From Stomorhina lunata (lineage: Eukaryota; Arthropoda; Insecta; Diptera; Rhiniidae): a stretch of DNA of 64,000 nt. How positions within the stretch are numbered: the first letter of the stretch is position 1; each line of letters starts with the position of its first letter. A program made the translations under genes and the position numbers. Below the pieces are notes generated by a model that saw only the letters and a list, made by a program, of their open reading frames with translations, was not told the DNA's origin and made no database searches. The stretch covers positions 25,857,642-25,921,641 of the forward strand of contig OW121744.1 of NCBI GenBank assembly GCA_933228675.1, written 5' to 3'. This document shows, piece after piece, positions 32,420 to 44,500 of the stretch.

Positions 32420-34372
32420 TAATAAAGAAATACCAGTACTACGGTAGTCTTTATATAATTCAACCTTTTAATCTATATCTTGCTCTATGTCTTGGCCTAT
32501 GTCTTAGTTTATATCTTAGTCTATGTCTTAGTCTAGGTCTTAATCTATGTCTTAGTCTATGTCTTAGTCTATGTCTTAGTCTATGTCTTAGTCTTTGTCT
32601 TAGTCTATGTCTTAGTCTATGTCTTAGCCTATGTCTTAGTCTATGTCTAAGTCTATGTCTTAGTCTATGTCTTAGTCTATGTCTTAGTCTATGTCTTAGT
32701 CTATGTCCTAGTCTATGTCTTAGTCTATGTCTTAGTCTATATCTAAGTCTTAGTCTATGTCGTAGTCTATGTCTTAGTCTATGTCTTAGTCTACGTCTTA
32801 GTCTACGTCTTAGTCTATGTCTTAGTCTATGTCTTAGTCTATGTCTTAGTCTATGTCTTAGTCTATGTCTCAGTCTATGTCTTAGTCTATGTCTTAGTCT
32901 ATGCCGTAGTATATGTCATAGCCTCTGTCTTAGTCTATGTCTTAGTCTATGTCTTAGTCTATGTCTTAGTCTATCTCTTAGTCTATGTCTTAGTCTATGT
33001 CTTAGTCTATGTCTTAGTCTATGTCTTAGTCTATGTCTTAGTCTATGTCTTAGTCTATGTCTTAGTCTATGTCTTAGTCTATGTCTTAGTCTATGTCTTA
33101 GTCTATGTCTTAGTCTATGTCTTAGTCTATGTCTTAGTCTATGTCTTAGTCTATGTCTTAGTCTATGTCTTAGTCTATGTCTTAGTCTATGTCTTAGTCT
33201 ATGTCTTAGTCTATGTCTTAGTCTATGTCTTAGTCTATGTCTTAGTCTATGTCTTAGTCTATGTCTTAGTCTATGTCTTAGTCTATGTCTTAGTCTATGT
33301 CTTAGTCTATGTCTTAGTCTATGTCTTAGTCTATGTCTTAGTCTATCTCTTAGTCTATGTCTTAGTCTATGTCTTAGTCTATGTTTTAGTCTATGTCTTA
33401 GTCTATGTCTTAGTCTATGTCTTAGTCTATGTCTTAGTCTATGTCTTAGTCTATGTCTTAGTCTATGTCTTAGTCTATGTCTTAGTCTATGTCTTAATCT
33501 ATGTCTTAGTCTATGTCTTAGTCTATGTCTTAGTCTATGTCTTAGTCTATGTCTTAGTCTATGTCTTAGTCTATGTCTTAGTCTATGTCTTAGTCTATGT
33601 CTTAGTCTACGTCTTAGTCTATGTCTTAGTCTATGTCTTAGTCTATGTCTTAGTCTATGTCTTAGTCTATGTCTTAGTCTATGTCTTAGTCTATGTTTTA
33701 GTCTATGTCTTAGTCTATGTCTTAGTCTATGTCTTAGTCTATGTCTTAGTCTATGTCTTAGTCTATGTCTTAGTCTATGTCTTAGTCTATGTCTTAGTCT
33801 ATGTCTTAGTCTATGTCTTAGTCTATGTCTTAGTCTATGTCTTAGTCTATGTCTTAGTCTATGTCTTAGTCTATGTCTTAGTCTATGTCTTAGTCTATGT
33901 CTTAGTCTATGTCTTAGTCTATGTCTTAGTCTATGTCTTAGTCTATGTCTTAGTCTACGTCTTAGTCTATGTCTTAGTCTATGTCTTAGTCTATATCTTA
34001 GTCTATGTGTTAGTCTATGTGTTAGTCTATGTCTTAGTCTATGTCTTAGTCTATGTCTTAGTCTATGTCTTAGTCTATGTCGTAGTCTATGTCTTAGTCT
34101 ATGTCTTAGTCTACGTCTTAGTCTACGTCTTAATCTATGTCTTAGTCTATGTCTTAGTCTATGTCTTAGTCTATGTCTTAGTCTATGTCTCAGTCTATGT
34201 CTTAGTCTATGTCTTAGTCTATGCCGTAGTATATGTCATAGCCTATGTCTTAGTCTATGTCTTAATCTATGTCTTAGTCTATTTCTTACTCTATGCCTTG
34301 CTCTATGTCTTAGTGTATATCTTAGCCTATGTCTTAGTCTGTATCTTGATCTTGTATATTATAAATTATTTC
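32420..34372. repeat. 12-bp tandem array (TTAGTCTATGTC)n
   Basis: About 1.95 kb, roughly 160 copies of a 12-bp unit unlike the A/T satellites and richer in C and G. It is almost perfect at 32980-33960. A 180-bp block with rare variants (GTCGTAGTC, two TACGTC units, CTCAGTC, GCCGTAGTATATGTCATAGC) at 32760-32940 recurs at 34080-34260 with only two differences. Open frames here (LVYV repeats) follow from the unit length and are not genes. Confidence 0.97.
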
Positions 34373-35516
34373 TGAGTCTTGTCTGTCCATAAGCCAATCA
34401 AAAACAATTTAAAACATTTTCAGTCCTACCATATTTCGTTACTTTGTATCATTGTACATGTAAAATTGCACTTAGCCAAATCTTTAACTTTACTTGATCA
34501 TAATACAAGATCTATTCAATTTTCAATTGGTCATTGTACTTGTCAGCCTTGTGTTTTAATCCACATAACTCTATGTTTTGAATACCAGCGAGTAGAAAAA
34601 AATTACAACTTTATTTAGCTCGAACTGCAATATAATATTAAACAAAGCGAAAACTAAAATAAATCCAAACAAAAGCATCTACATACTCCCATCTTGCCAA
34701 CAAAGAAAAAATGCATTTTAAAAGTGCATTCAAAACTACGTATCTTGATCACCGGTTACTACACTTATGATCACTTTCATTTTCAATATTTGGGGTGTAA
34801 AATACTAAAAGAAAAAAATTAACATAAACAAAAGAAACAAAAAAACTCTTAATTTGATCAAAATAAAATGCAAACCAACAAAAAAGAAAACAGTAAAGAA
34901 GAATATGCACTGATTGAAAGATACCCTAAAGTACAGAGTCATTTTTACCACTGGTCAAATGTGAAAACAGTTGACCTAATTTCTAATTACAAAAAAAAAT
35001 ACACTAAATCTACCAACAGAACCTGTTTATATATCGATCTATAACATACTTACATATGTACATAATAGGCTAGAATATTTCTTAGAGTTACTATAATCAT
35101 CATCAACCTGCTATACCTCCCTTAATAAGAATGGTATAGAGTACCAACTTTTAAAAAGTTGAAAAACACGATAAATGTTCATTAAGAAGAAATGCCAGGA
35201 GAAAGATAAAAACACAAAAAATACGCTAAAATTACATGATTTCAGCAAAAAAAAAACGGATGTCAGACACATGATGGTAACAGTAAAGTTATTACTTTAC
35301 ATATCGTCATACAAAAGCGCGTTCCAACTAAAATACGTACGATTGTGTGTGTACGATTTATGTAAACTTGAATGAGTAGAAAAAAATGTCCAGCAATTGT
35401 TTTGGTCTCCCTATTGTTCTTCCCCGACCGCGATCATCAGTTCACCAACGATTGCAGTTTTGTGGAAATGAAAGCAAAAGTGTTTTGGAATACAAACAAA
35501 ATGTGTTTTAAAAATA
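34373..35516. other. Unique non-coding stretch
   Basis: A/T-rich non-repetitive DNA between the 12-bp array and the mariner. The short frames at 34379-34618 and 35175-35375 show no domain or coding character. No RNA gene is recognised. Confidence 0.5.
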
Positions 35517-36821
35517 ATGGGTGTTTTTTTTTAGAGGTATAGAACTTCGAATTGAAATAAAACACAAGAAAATCGTTTTAATGTCCATCAATTTGGCTTT
35601 ATTGGAAGGATAATTTTATGCCATTAATGTTTAAATATGATTTCGGGCATGTGGCCGCCGCGGCTGGCTCGAATAAAGCCAATTCTACAGGTCCAATTTT
35701 CAACTACTTTTTCGAGCATATGGGGCCGTATGTTGGCAATAACGCCACGAATGTTGGCTTCCAAGTCCCCTAACGTTTCTGGTTTGTTGGCGTAGACGAG
35801 CGACTTCACATATCCCCAAAGAAAATAATCCAGTGATGTCAAATCGCACGATCTTGGTGGCCAATTGACAGGTCCATTCCGCGAAATTATGCGCTCATCG
35901 AATGTTTCCTTCAATAAATCAATTGTGACGTGCGCTGTGTGGCATGTAGTGTCGTCTTGTTGGAACCACAACTCATCCACATTCATGCCATCCAATTGGG
36001 GAACAAAATAGTCGGTTATCATGGCTCTATACCGGTCTCCATTTATGGTAACTGACTCTCCAGCATTATTTCGGAAGAAGTATGGCCCAATGACTCCACC
36101 AGCCCATAGAACACACCAAACAGTCAGTTTTTGTGGATGTAATGTCGTCTCAAGGGTCTCATGTGGATTCTCTTCACTCCAAATGCGGCAATTTTGCTTG
36201 TTGACGTAGCCATTCAACCAAAAATGAGCCTCATCACTGAACTAAATTTTGCGATGAAAATCAGCATCGAGATCAATCTCATTTTCGGCCCATACACCAA
36301 AATCACGACGCATTGCATGGTCTCGCAGCTTTAATTCTTGCACAAGCTGGATCTTGTAAGGTCGCAAGCCAAGATCTTTGCGCAAAATCTTCCATAAAGT
36401 TGATGGACAAAGCTCCAATTGCTGTGCACGGTGGCGAATCGATTCATTCGGGTCCTCTTCAACACTTTGCTCTACAGCGGCAATTGTTTCTTCGGTGCGC
36501 ACTGTTCGACGTCGCTGCGGATGCGTATTATCACATAGAGTAAACGCAGTGCGAAAACGATCCATGGTTAACCGAATTAATTGCTCTGATGGACGATTAT
36601 GTCGACCATAAAATGGACGGAGCTTGCGGTAAACTTCGCGAACTGAACCATTATTTTCGAAATAAATTTGCACGATTTGCAAGCGTTGTTCTTTTGTCAA
36701 CCTGTTCATGATGAAATGGCAAACCAAACTAAATATTAATCACTTGACAGCTGACAAAATGGCCGCCAGTTAAAAAAGTGATGCCAACTTAAAGTTCTAT
36801 ACCTCAATAAAAAACACCCGA
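35517..36821 (-). mobile_element. mariner-like element, rosa/DD41D type
   Basis: A 1305-bp element with inverted ends of about 27 bp (GGGTGTTTTTTTTTAGAGGT on the left, complement of ACCTCAATAAAAAACACCC on the right), both leading into TATAGAACTT. It is probably flanked by TA (35515-35516 and 36822-36823), though the outermost two bases of the ends do not match. It contains one transposase frame with a stop. Its base composition is clearly less A/T-rich than the surroundings, consistent with arrival from elsewhere. Confidence 0.88.
35624..36727 (-). pseudogene. mariner transposase, one in-frame stop
   Basis: A 367-codon frame. The N-terminal half carries the paired helix-turn-helix DNA-binding region (LTKEQRLQIVQIYFEN from about residue 9, then the ESIRHRAQQLELCPSTLWKI region at about 90-112). 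A TAG at 36242-36244 falls just before the first catalytic motif FSDEAHF. The second catalytic Asp is in WFQQD and the third in SLDYFLWGY, with 41 residues between them by my count, which is the spacing of the rosa (DD41D) mariners. The QQDGAT motif is changed to QQDDTT. No frameshift is seen, so decay is recent. The full-length start is one of two Mets (residue 1 or 7); residue 7 gives the typical N-terminus. Confidence 0.88.
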
Positions 36822-36838
36822 TATTACAAAAGAAATTA

Positions 36839-37148
36839 ATGAATTTAACTTTAGTCTATATAATAGTCTATGTCTTAGTTTATGTCTTAGTCTATGTCTT
36901 AATCTATGTCTTAGTCCATGTCTTGGTATATGTCTATGTCTTAGTCTATGTTTTAGTTTATGTCTTAGTCTATGTCTTAGTCTATGTCTTAGTCTATGTC
37001 TTAGTCTATGCCTTATTCTATATCTTAGCCTATGTCTTAGTCAATCTCTTAGTCTATGTCTAAGTCATTGTCTAAGTCAATGACTTAGTCTATGTCTAAG
37101 TCTATGTCTTAGTCTATGTCTTAGTCTATGTCTTAGTCTTTGTCTAAG
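36839..37148. repeat. 12-bp array, segment 2
   Basis: (TTAGTCTATGTC)n with more variants than the main array. It continues at 38801 on the far side of the LINE, showing that the LINE landed inside it. Confidence 0.93.
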
Positions 37149-38800
37149 CCTTTTTTTTTTGTGATAGGTAGGTGAAAATCTTGCAACAGATACCCAAATG
37201 TGGTGGTTGGTACTGTCTGTCAGATTCTTACTGACTAAAAACACCTCCTTTCTCCTCCGTCACCCTGCGGGACTGTCTGCAACGATATTACTTCGCGGGG
37301 CCGGATTGACTTAATTAGTCACTACTTCTAGTTGATTGATTAGTTTTCTACGTTTTTCTTACTCTTTCAGAACTTCGTGTACATTTTTGATGAGCCGACA
37401 AACTGCTTCCCAGTTTAATTTTCTTGTTAGCATCACATCTATTTATTATATTTTCGGCATTAATTCTTTGCCCAATGGCGACTTCCGTCATCAACCCTAC
37501 GTTTTCAAAACTTGGGCACCAAAACATGACATGTTCTGCATCCTGTATTTGGTTTGTACAAAGCGGACAATTTTGGGACGTATCTAGTTTGTACTTATAC
37601 AAATAGTTTCTATATCCTCCATGCCCAGTAAGGAATTGGGTGAGATAATAATTTACTTCTCCGTGTGTCCTGTTTAGCCAGGATTCAATTTTCGGTATCA
37701 ACCTAAAGGTCCATCTTCCTTTTGGGCTTTCCTCCCATCTTCTTTGTCATGTCTGCATTGAGGCTATCCTTTCCATTTTTTGAATCTCAGTTGAGTTTCC
37801 GGGGTTTGATTTATTTCTCCTGTACACACGTTTTGCTTCATCCGCTAATATGTCGATAGGAATCATTCCAGCTATAACACAAGCTGCGTCCAATGACACC
37901 CTAAGTGCACATAATCTGTAAACTGAGTTCAGAATTTTCGCCACCGAATCAACATTAAGAGCTTCCGACCATATGGGAGCTGCGTATAAAATAGTTGATT
38001 TGACTACCGAAGATATTAATCTTCCTTTGTTCTGCTTCGGCCCTCCTACATTTGGCATCATTCTTCAAAGGGCTGCAGCGATATTCGATGCTTTTGCGCT
38101 TATTTTTTCTATGTGTTGCTTAAATTTCAGTCTATCGTCTATAACAACTCCGAGGTAAGTGAGTTGCTGCTGGGTTGAAATGGTGTGATTCCCAATTTTT
38201 ATATTTATTTTTTCTCGCTTTCGACGACGGCTTATTAGCACTGCCTCTGTTTTGTGTTCAGCTAATTCCAAGCCACATGATTTCATCCACGGTCTAATAG
38301 CATATACTGCTTCATTTGATAGTAATACTATCTCATCGATATGTCTGGCAGTGACAACAATAACAATGTCATCTGCAAAACATATTTTCGCCTCGTCTGG
38401 AATTTTAAGGTTTAACACGTCATTGTACATAATGTTCCACAGAAGTGGTCCTAGCACTGAGCCCTGAGGAACACCAGCGGTTACAGTATATTTGCCAGTT
38501 CCATCATCCGTGTTATACCACAACTCTCTATTAGAAAAGTAGTTACCAATAATCTTTGTCAAGTACTCAGGTACCCCAAGTCTACATAAGGTATCCATAA
38601 TACGTAACCAGTTTGCTGTATTGAAAGCATTTTTAACATCGAGGGTTATCACTGCACAGTATTTTCTTTTGGCGCGACGTCCTTCGATTGCCTTTTTTGC
38701 TGTATCTACGACCATGCTTATTGCGTCGATAGTAGATCTTGACTTGCGGAATCCATATTGACGGTCGGAAAGTCCGCCATTTTCTTCTATGATCGGAAGG
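37149..38800 (-). mobile_element. 5'-truncated non-LTR retrotransposon (R1-like)
   Basis: A 1.65-kb LINE 3' fragment. It ends in a short poly(A) (T10 at 37151-37160 on the plus strand) and is flanked by the 14-bp sequence AGTCTTTGTCTAAG on both sides (37135-37148 and 38801-38814), taken as the target duplication. The target is itself a 12-bp array, so part of the match is expected, but the CTTTG variant is rare there. It is truncated in the reverse transcriptase domain, as is usual for incomplete target-primed reverse transcription. Confidence 0.88.
37348..38799 (-). pseudogene. R1-like LINE ORF2 fragment (reverse transcriptase to C-terminus)
   Basis: One reading frame from RT motif region LSDRQYGFRKSRSTIDA through VKNAFNTANW, AGVPQGSVLGPLLW and the catalytic FADD box, then the thumb (YLGVVIDDRLKF) and C-terminal region, ending after a CCHC-type finger (CPLC...H...C, near 37550-37590) typical of R1-group elements. 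Two TGA stops interrupt it, at 38065-38067 (in AAAL-stop-RMMPN) and 37747-37749 (in MQT-stop-QRRW). Each is explained by a single base change, and there is no frameshift. The endonuclease and ORF1 are absent through 5' truncation, so it cannot move by itself. Confidence 0.88.
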
Positions 38801-38945
38801 AGTCTTTGTCTAAGTCTATGACTTAGTCTATGTCTAAGTCTATGTCTTAGTCTATGTCTTAGTCTATGTCTTAGTCTTTGTCTATTTCCTAGTCTTTGTC
38901 TTAGTCTATATCTTAAACTAAGTCTTATTCTATGTTTTAGTCTAT
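38801..38945. repeat. 12-bp array, segment 3
   Basis: Continuation of (TTAGTCTATGTC)n after the LINE, becoming irregular before the next A/T satellite begins. Confidence 0.9.
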
Positions 38946-40700
38946 GTCCGAAAAATTTTCTATATAAAATTTTTATACCGAAAATAAAAGTTCGGTATAA
39001 AAGTTTTTTAGAGAAAATTTTTCTTTATAAAAGTTTTATATCGAAAATTTTTTGGTATACAAATTTTTTAAAGAAAATTTTACGGTATAAAATTTTTTTT
39101 AGAAAAATGTTCAGGAAAAAAATTTTATAGAAAATTTTTTTTGGTATAAAAACTTATTATAGAAAATTTTTCGGTATCAAAATAATTCAAAATTTTTCGG
39201 TATCAAAATTTTTTATAAAAAATTTTTCCATATAAAAATTTTAATAGAAATCTTTCGGTAAAAAATTTTTTACCGAAAATTTTTTGGTATAAAAATCGGA
39301 TATAAAAATCTTTTCGTTAAGAAAATTTTATATAAAAAAAATTTCGGTATAAAAATTAGACATAAAAGATTTTTTGGTATACAAATTTTATATAGAAAAA
39401 CTTTTTGGTGTAAAAATTTTATATAGAATTTTTTTTGAAAAATTTTTCGGTATAAAAATTATATACAGAAAATTTTTTCGGTATAAAAATTTTATAAATT
39501 TTTCGGTATAAAAATTTTATAAATTTTTCGGTATAAAAATTTTATATAGAAAATTTTTCGGTATAAAAATTTTATATAGAAAATTTTTCGGTATAAAAAT
39601 TTTATATAGAAAATTTTTCAGTATAAAAATTTTATATAGAAAATTTTTCGGTATAAAAATTTTATATAGAAAATTTTTCGGTATAAAAATTGAATATAGA
39701 AAATTTTTCGGTATAAAAATTGAATATAGAAAATTTTTCGGTATAAAAAATATAAATCGGTTTTAGAAAAATTTTTCGGTATTAAAATTTTTTTATTGAA
39801 AATTTTTCGGTACAAAAATTTTTTATAAAAAATTTTTCGGTATAAAACTTTTTTATAGAAAACTTTTCGGTAATAATATTTTTTATAGAAAATTTTTCGG
39901 CACAAAAATTTTATGTAGAAAATTTTTTGGTATAAATATTTTATATAAAAATTAGGTATAAAAAATTGTTCGGTATAAAAATTTTTTATAGATAATTTTA
40001 AGGTAAAAAATTTTATATAGAAAATTTTTCAGTATAAAAATTTTATATAGAAAAATTTTCGGTATACAAATTTTTTATAGAAAATTTTTCGGTATTTACA
40101 TTTTTTATACAAAATTTTTCGGCACAAAAATTTTATGTAGAAAATTTTTTGGTATACAAATTTTATTAGAAAACTTTTCGGTATAATAATTAGATATAAA
40201 AAATTGTTCGGTATAAAAATTTTATATAGAAAATTTTTAGGTAAAAAAATTTTATATAGAAAATTTTTTATAGAAAATTTTTCGGTATAAAAATTTTATA
40301 TAGAAAATATAGAAAATTGTTCGGTATAAAAATTAGATATACAAATTTTTAATAGAGAATTTTTCGGTATCAACATTTTTTGTAGAAAAGTTTTAGATAT
40401 CAGAACTTTTTATAGAAGATTTTTCAGCATCAAATTTTTTCGGTATAAAAATTTTTATTCAAAATTTTTCGGTATAAAAATTGTTATTCAAAATTTTTCG
40501 GTATAAAAATTTGTATTCAAAATTTTTCGGTATAAAAATTTTATATAGAAAATATAGAAAATTGTTCGATATAAAAATTAGATATGCAATTTTTTTATAG
40601 AAAATTTTTCAGTATCAAAATTTTTTGTAGAAAAATGTTCAGCATCAAAATTTTTAGCTATCAAAATTTTTATAGAAAATTTTTCGGTATAAAAATTTCT
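38946..40700. repeat. 30-bp A/T satellite array (CGGTATAAAAATTTTATATA)
   Basis: Monomers of 30 bp, most regular at 39530-39720, diverged and shuffled elsewhere. The monomer is the exact reverse complement of the one forming 58730-60400, and the variant GGCATAAAAATTTTATATAG makes the array at 62770-63110. Confidence 0.94.
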
Positions 40701-42238
40701 ATTAATAGAACATGATTGCACATAAATTATGTTTTGGTCATATTTGGCTGACTATCACATTCCGATCTGAATGTAAGTGTTCACCTGTTTTTTTACTTTT
40801 ACTCTTTGCCCCCTTACAGACTTTTTACATGTATTTTACATGTATTGTATTGTTAATACAATTGTTCAACATTAAAATAATAGGATTTATAAAACCGAAA
40901 ACAATTATTTTTAAATTTCTATGCTGCAATTGAATTATACAATTTGAGGGTAAGATTTCATTGCCGTAAATAATTGTTGATGCCCTTAGCTCTAAAAATT
41001 TTAAAAAGGTATCAAAGAAATATTTTTTATATTTAGATCGGACATATGTACATAAGTAGGTACTTACATATTTCTTCATGTTAACAATCATCGTAAATTA
41101 TGATCAGAAATAATTTATTGTTTTGTCTTTTTTTTTTGACGAATTATTTTAACAAGTTTAGGCAGTGAAAGTAATTTGTTTATTAAGCTTTTTACTTTTT
41201 ACAAGTTAAATTTTTTTAATACATTGAATTTGATATGAAAAGTGTCATGGGTAAGATATAATTTTCCATTTTGATGTAATAGCGGATGTGTCTTAATTAG
41301 AAACATGTTAAGTCAAAAATTATCTCTGAAGTACATACTTCAATTCATACTCAAAATATATTTTTAATGCAATATTAAATCTGTTTCTATAAAAATCTAT
41401 AACCTGTATCTAAAGAAATGTCTGTTGAAATGATCGTCAATCAAATCATCATAAAATGGGAACTGTCTTTGAGTTCAAGCTTTGAAGGAACAGATAAACA
41501 TACGTCCATAGTAACGGAGGGACGTACATCATCGTTCCCTCGTTTGGTACCTATACTTATATACCTTCCATCTCTGATGGTTTAGGATATAAAAACACCT
41601 GCTTTGCAATCATGAAATATAAAACAAATATAAAGCCTTGAAATACCTAAGACAAAAATGAAGTGAAAGTTGTTAACTTTACAACATTTCTACAATAATT
41701 TGTTCAATGATTCAAATAAAACGATTACAAAATTCAAAAATTTAATTTTTTGTTAAGTACTTACCTTTTAAGCTTAATGCTATAAACACAATCACGACTT
41801 CAGGCTACGGGCTACAACCTGTCAAAATTAGAATACACGCATTAAAATGGGAATAAATATTTCAGCGTCGTCACACGACTACTATAGCCAAAATTAAACG
41901 AATTTCTATTTTGTTGGCGTCAATAACAAATTTAGTGCTGTCAACACCATATTATATTGAAATAAATGAGCGATTTAAGTTACTTAAATTTATTTATATA
42001 ATTTTACCTCAATAGAAGTAAATTTTTAAAAACATAATTTTTAAACTGTCATTATTCACACGCTTAATATGCTAGAGCTACGTAGTTTGGTTGAATAAAC
42101 AATTGGAGCAAGGGATACTTCTCTCAGATAATGAGCTGCATCCGATTATATTTTTAGGCTCATTGAAAGGGACCAACGTTTTAATGCCGGCTCCGAACAA
42201 AAAAAATTTTTTAGAAGATTTTTCTGTATTAAATTTTT
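40701..42238. other. Unique non-coding stretch
   Basis: About 1.5 kb of A/T-rich DNA with no tandem repeat and no coding signal. Short open frames (40712-40933, 42091-42330) have no domain; the second runs into the interspersed repeat. Some sequence near 41480-41600 is less A/T-rich but is not recognised. Confidence 0.5.
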
Positions 42239-43022
42239 ATACCCTTCACCACCATAGGTGGAAAGGGTATTATAAGTTTGTGCTGATGTTTGTAACGCAT
42301 AGAAATATTTGTCTTAGACCCACCTTTTAGTATACCAATAGACTTAGAATCACTTTCTGAGTCGATTTAGCGATGTCCGTCCGTCCGTCCGTCCGTCCGT
42401 CTGGCTGGCTGGACCCCCATGTAAACATTGTAATCAAACTACAGGTCGCAATTCTAAAGATAATTTGATGAAATTTGGCACAGATAATTTTTTTGATAAT
42501 GGGACCATCGGTCCATTATTTATGGTACCTCCCATAGGTCCCACTTCCCGGAATTGCTATATTGGCCACAAATATCAATATTTTTTTTTTTTTTTTTAAC
42601 AGATACTGCTCATGTAAACTTAAATCACTGTACCAAATTTCGTTGAAATCGGTCCACATTTGACCATAGCTCCCATACAAACTCTTCTTCAAAAACGCAC
42701 TAAATGAGACAAAAAATCACTAAAACGCTCGTAAATCTAAAGATAATGAAAATTTTGAGTTTATTTTTTGCATACATAATTTTTGTAACAACTGTAATCA
42801 ATTTGCCAAATTTCGAGATAATCGGTCCACATTTGACCCTAGCTCTCATATAAGTCCAAATGACGGAAACAGGTTGAATATGTACGTTTTGAGAAAATGT
42901 TTGTATGATGGCAAAATTAAGCAAATATTTGTCTTTATACAGGAAAAATAACACCTTTGACCTTAGTGGTGAAGGGTATCGTATGGTCGGCTTGACCGAC
43001 TACAGCGCTTTCTTACTTGTTT
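42239..43022 (+). repeat. Interspersed repeat, complete copy
   Basis: About 784 bp from TATACCCTTCACCACCATAG to CGCTTTCTTACTTGTTTT, the best full copy of the family also seen at 9237-10724 and 63443-63947. The first end can form a hairpin (ACCCTT...AAGGGT) and the last end another (GTCGG...CCGAC). Internal marks are the four-fold GTCCGTCC run near 42380 and GGACCCCCATGTAAAC. It has no coding capacity for mobility proteins. Confidence 0.8.
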
Positions 43023-44500
43023 TATAGAAAATTTTTTGGTATAAATATTTTTTTAGTGAAAATATTTCGGGTACCTTTTTCGAAGTATAAATTTATGTTG
43101 GTGCATTTTTCTTTATCTTTGTATAACACTTGAACCCATGAAGCTAGAAATAAAATTTATAGGGAAGTCGATTGCCAAGTACAAAATGTCAAATACGTAT
43201 TTGATACATTTTTCAATTAAGAGGGTAAAAAGGGAAAAATCGGTGAAATTATATCTCCTAAATCAAAAGCGATATAAGCAAAAATTAAATCGGTTTGAGG
43301 TTCGCACTAAAAATTCGGCGGCCTAGGGAGTAAATTAGAAACCAACATCTATAGAAACAAAATTGAAATTGGATTTCGATCGGCTAGAAAAATAAGGAGA
43401 CACGTGTTTGGTACTTTTTTGGAAATGGCACTTATAAGTATGAAAAAGGATAAAAACTATATTTTGGTACTTTTTTGAACCCATACGTATCTTTTGAAGT
43501 AAAAAGATAGGGACTCAATTTACATCACAATTGATAAGTATTAAAAAAACATTAAATACATTTTTGGTACTTTTATGATAAGTTGGGTAAAATAGAGTAA
43601 AAAGCGGGAAAATATTTAAGGGTGTTTTTTTTTTTGTTTTTTAACTATGAATATCATTTAAGCTAATAAATCTAGAAGTATAATTTACAGACGGGTTGAT
43701 TCACATTGAAGACATATAAGACACGTGTTTAGTTCTTCCTTTAAATTTTGAGGGTAAAAAAGGGAATAATCGGTAAGGTAATATCTTCTAAGCCAAAAGT
43801 GATAGAAACAAAAACTAAACTGGTCTGAGATCAGCACTACAAATTAAGGGACACTTATTCAGTACTTTCTACAAATTCGGCTGTTTTGAGGTTAAAATAG
43901 GGTAGAAAAGGGAAAAATAAGTAAAGTTATATCTCCGAATCTAACATCGATCGAAGCAAATTGAAATTGGATTTGAAACAGCAACAAAAATAATGGGATA
44001 CGTAATTGGTACTTTTTTCCAATTGGAACTAATAGGGGTAAAAACTATGTTTTGGTACTTTTTTTAACCCATACATATCATTAGAACTTATTAACATAAA
44101 GACTCGTTTTATGTTACAATCGATATGTATTAAAAAAATATTAAACACGTGCTTGGTACTTTTATGATAAATGGGGTGCAAAAAAGTTAAAACGGTTTTT
44201 TGTTTTTAAGCTATGAATATCATTTTTGAAACTCAAAAGCGATGGGAACAAGACTTAAATTGGGACAAATATGGGGTAAAAAGATTTAAAAACAAAAAGT
44301 TGTGAAAATAAATATACACGTTCCGTACTCTTCTACAATTATTCAACAGGTAAAAAAATAAAAAACAACTACATAATTTCTTCAAACCAAAAAGGAAAGG
44401 AACAGAATTTAAAAACTTTTAGATTCGCTTAAAAAGTCACGTGTATGGTAATTTTTAGAAATAGCTTAGGTAGAGAAGGTCACAAACAAGGTCACAGATT
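43023..44500. repeat. Diverged duplicated non-coding block
   Basis: Phrases such as TTTTGGTACTTTTTTGAACC and GGGTAAAAAGGGAAAAATCG recur two or three times. A stretch at about 43360-43680 is matched by one at about 43960-44230 in the same order, an old tandem duplication of about 590 bp. No ORF of note. Confidence 0.6.

Noticed and set aside
34007..34375. Frame of LVYV repeats, also at 36839-37063
   Set aside because: Product of the 12-bp (TTAGTCTATGTC)n unit; no signal beyond the repeat.
37424..38467. Plus-strand frames over the LINE and at 36021-36611 over the mariner
   Set aside because: Antisense to the retrotransposon and transposase frames, which match known families.
40712..41091. Short frames on both strands in the unique stretch
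   Set aside because: No domain, no coding-like composition, no neighbouring splice signals that would extend them.
42700..42954. 84-codon frame resembling the one at 63512-63754
   Set aside because: Both lie in copies of the same interspersed repeat; similarity is explained by copying, and there is no known domain. Kept only as a weak finding under the repeat.
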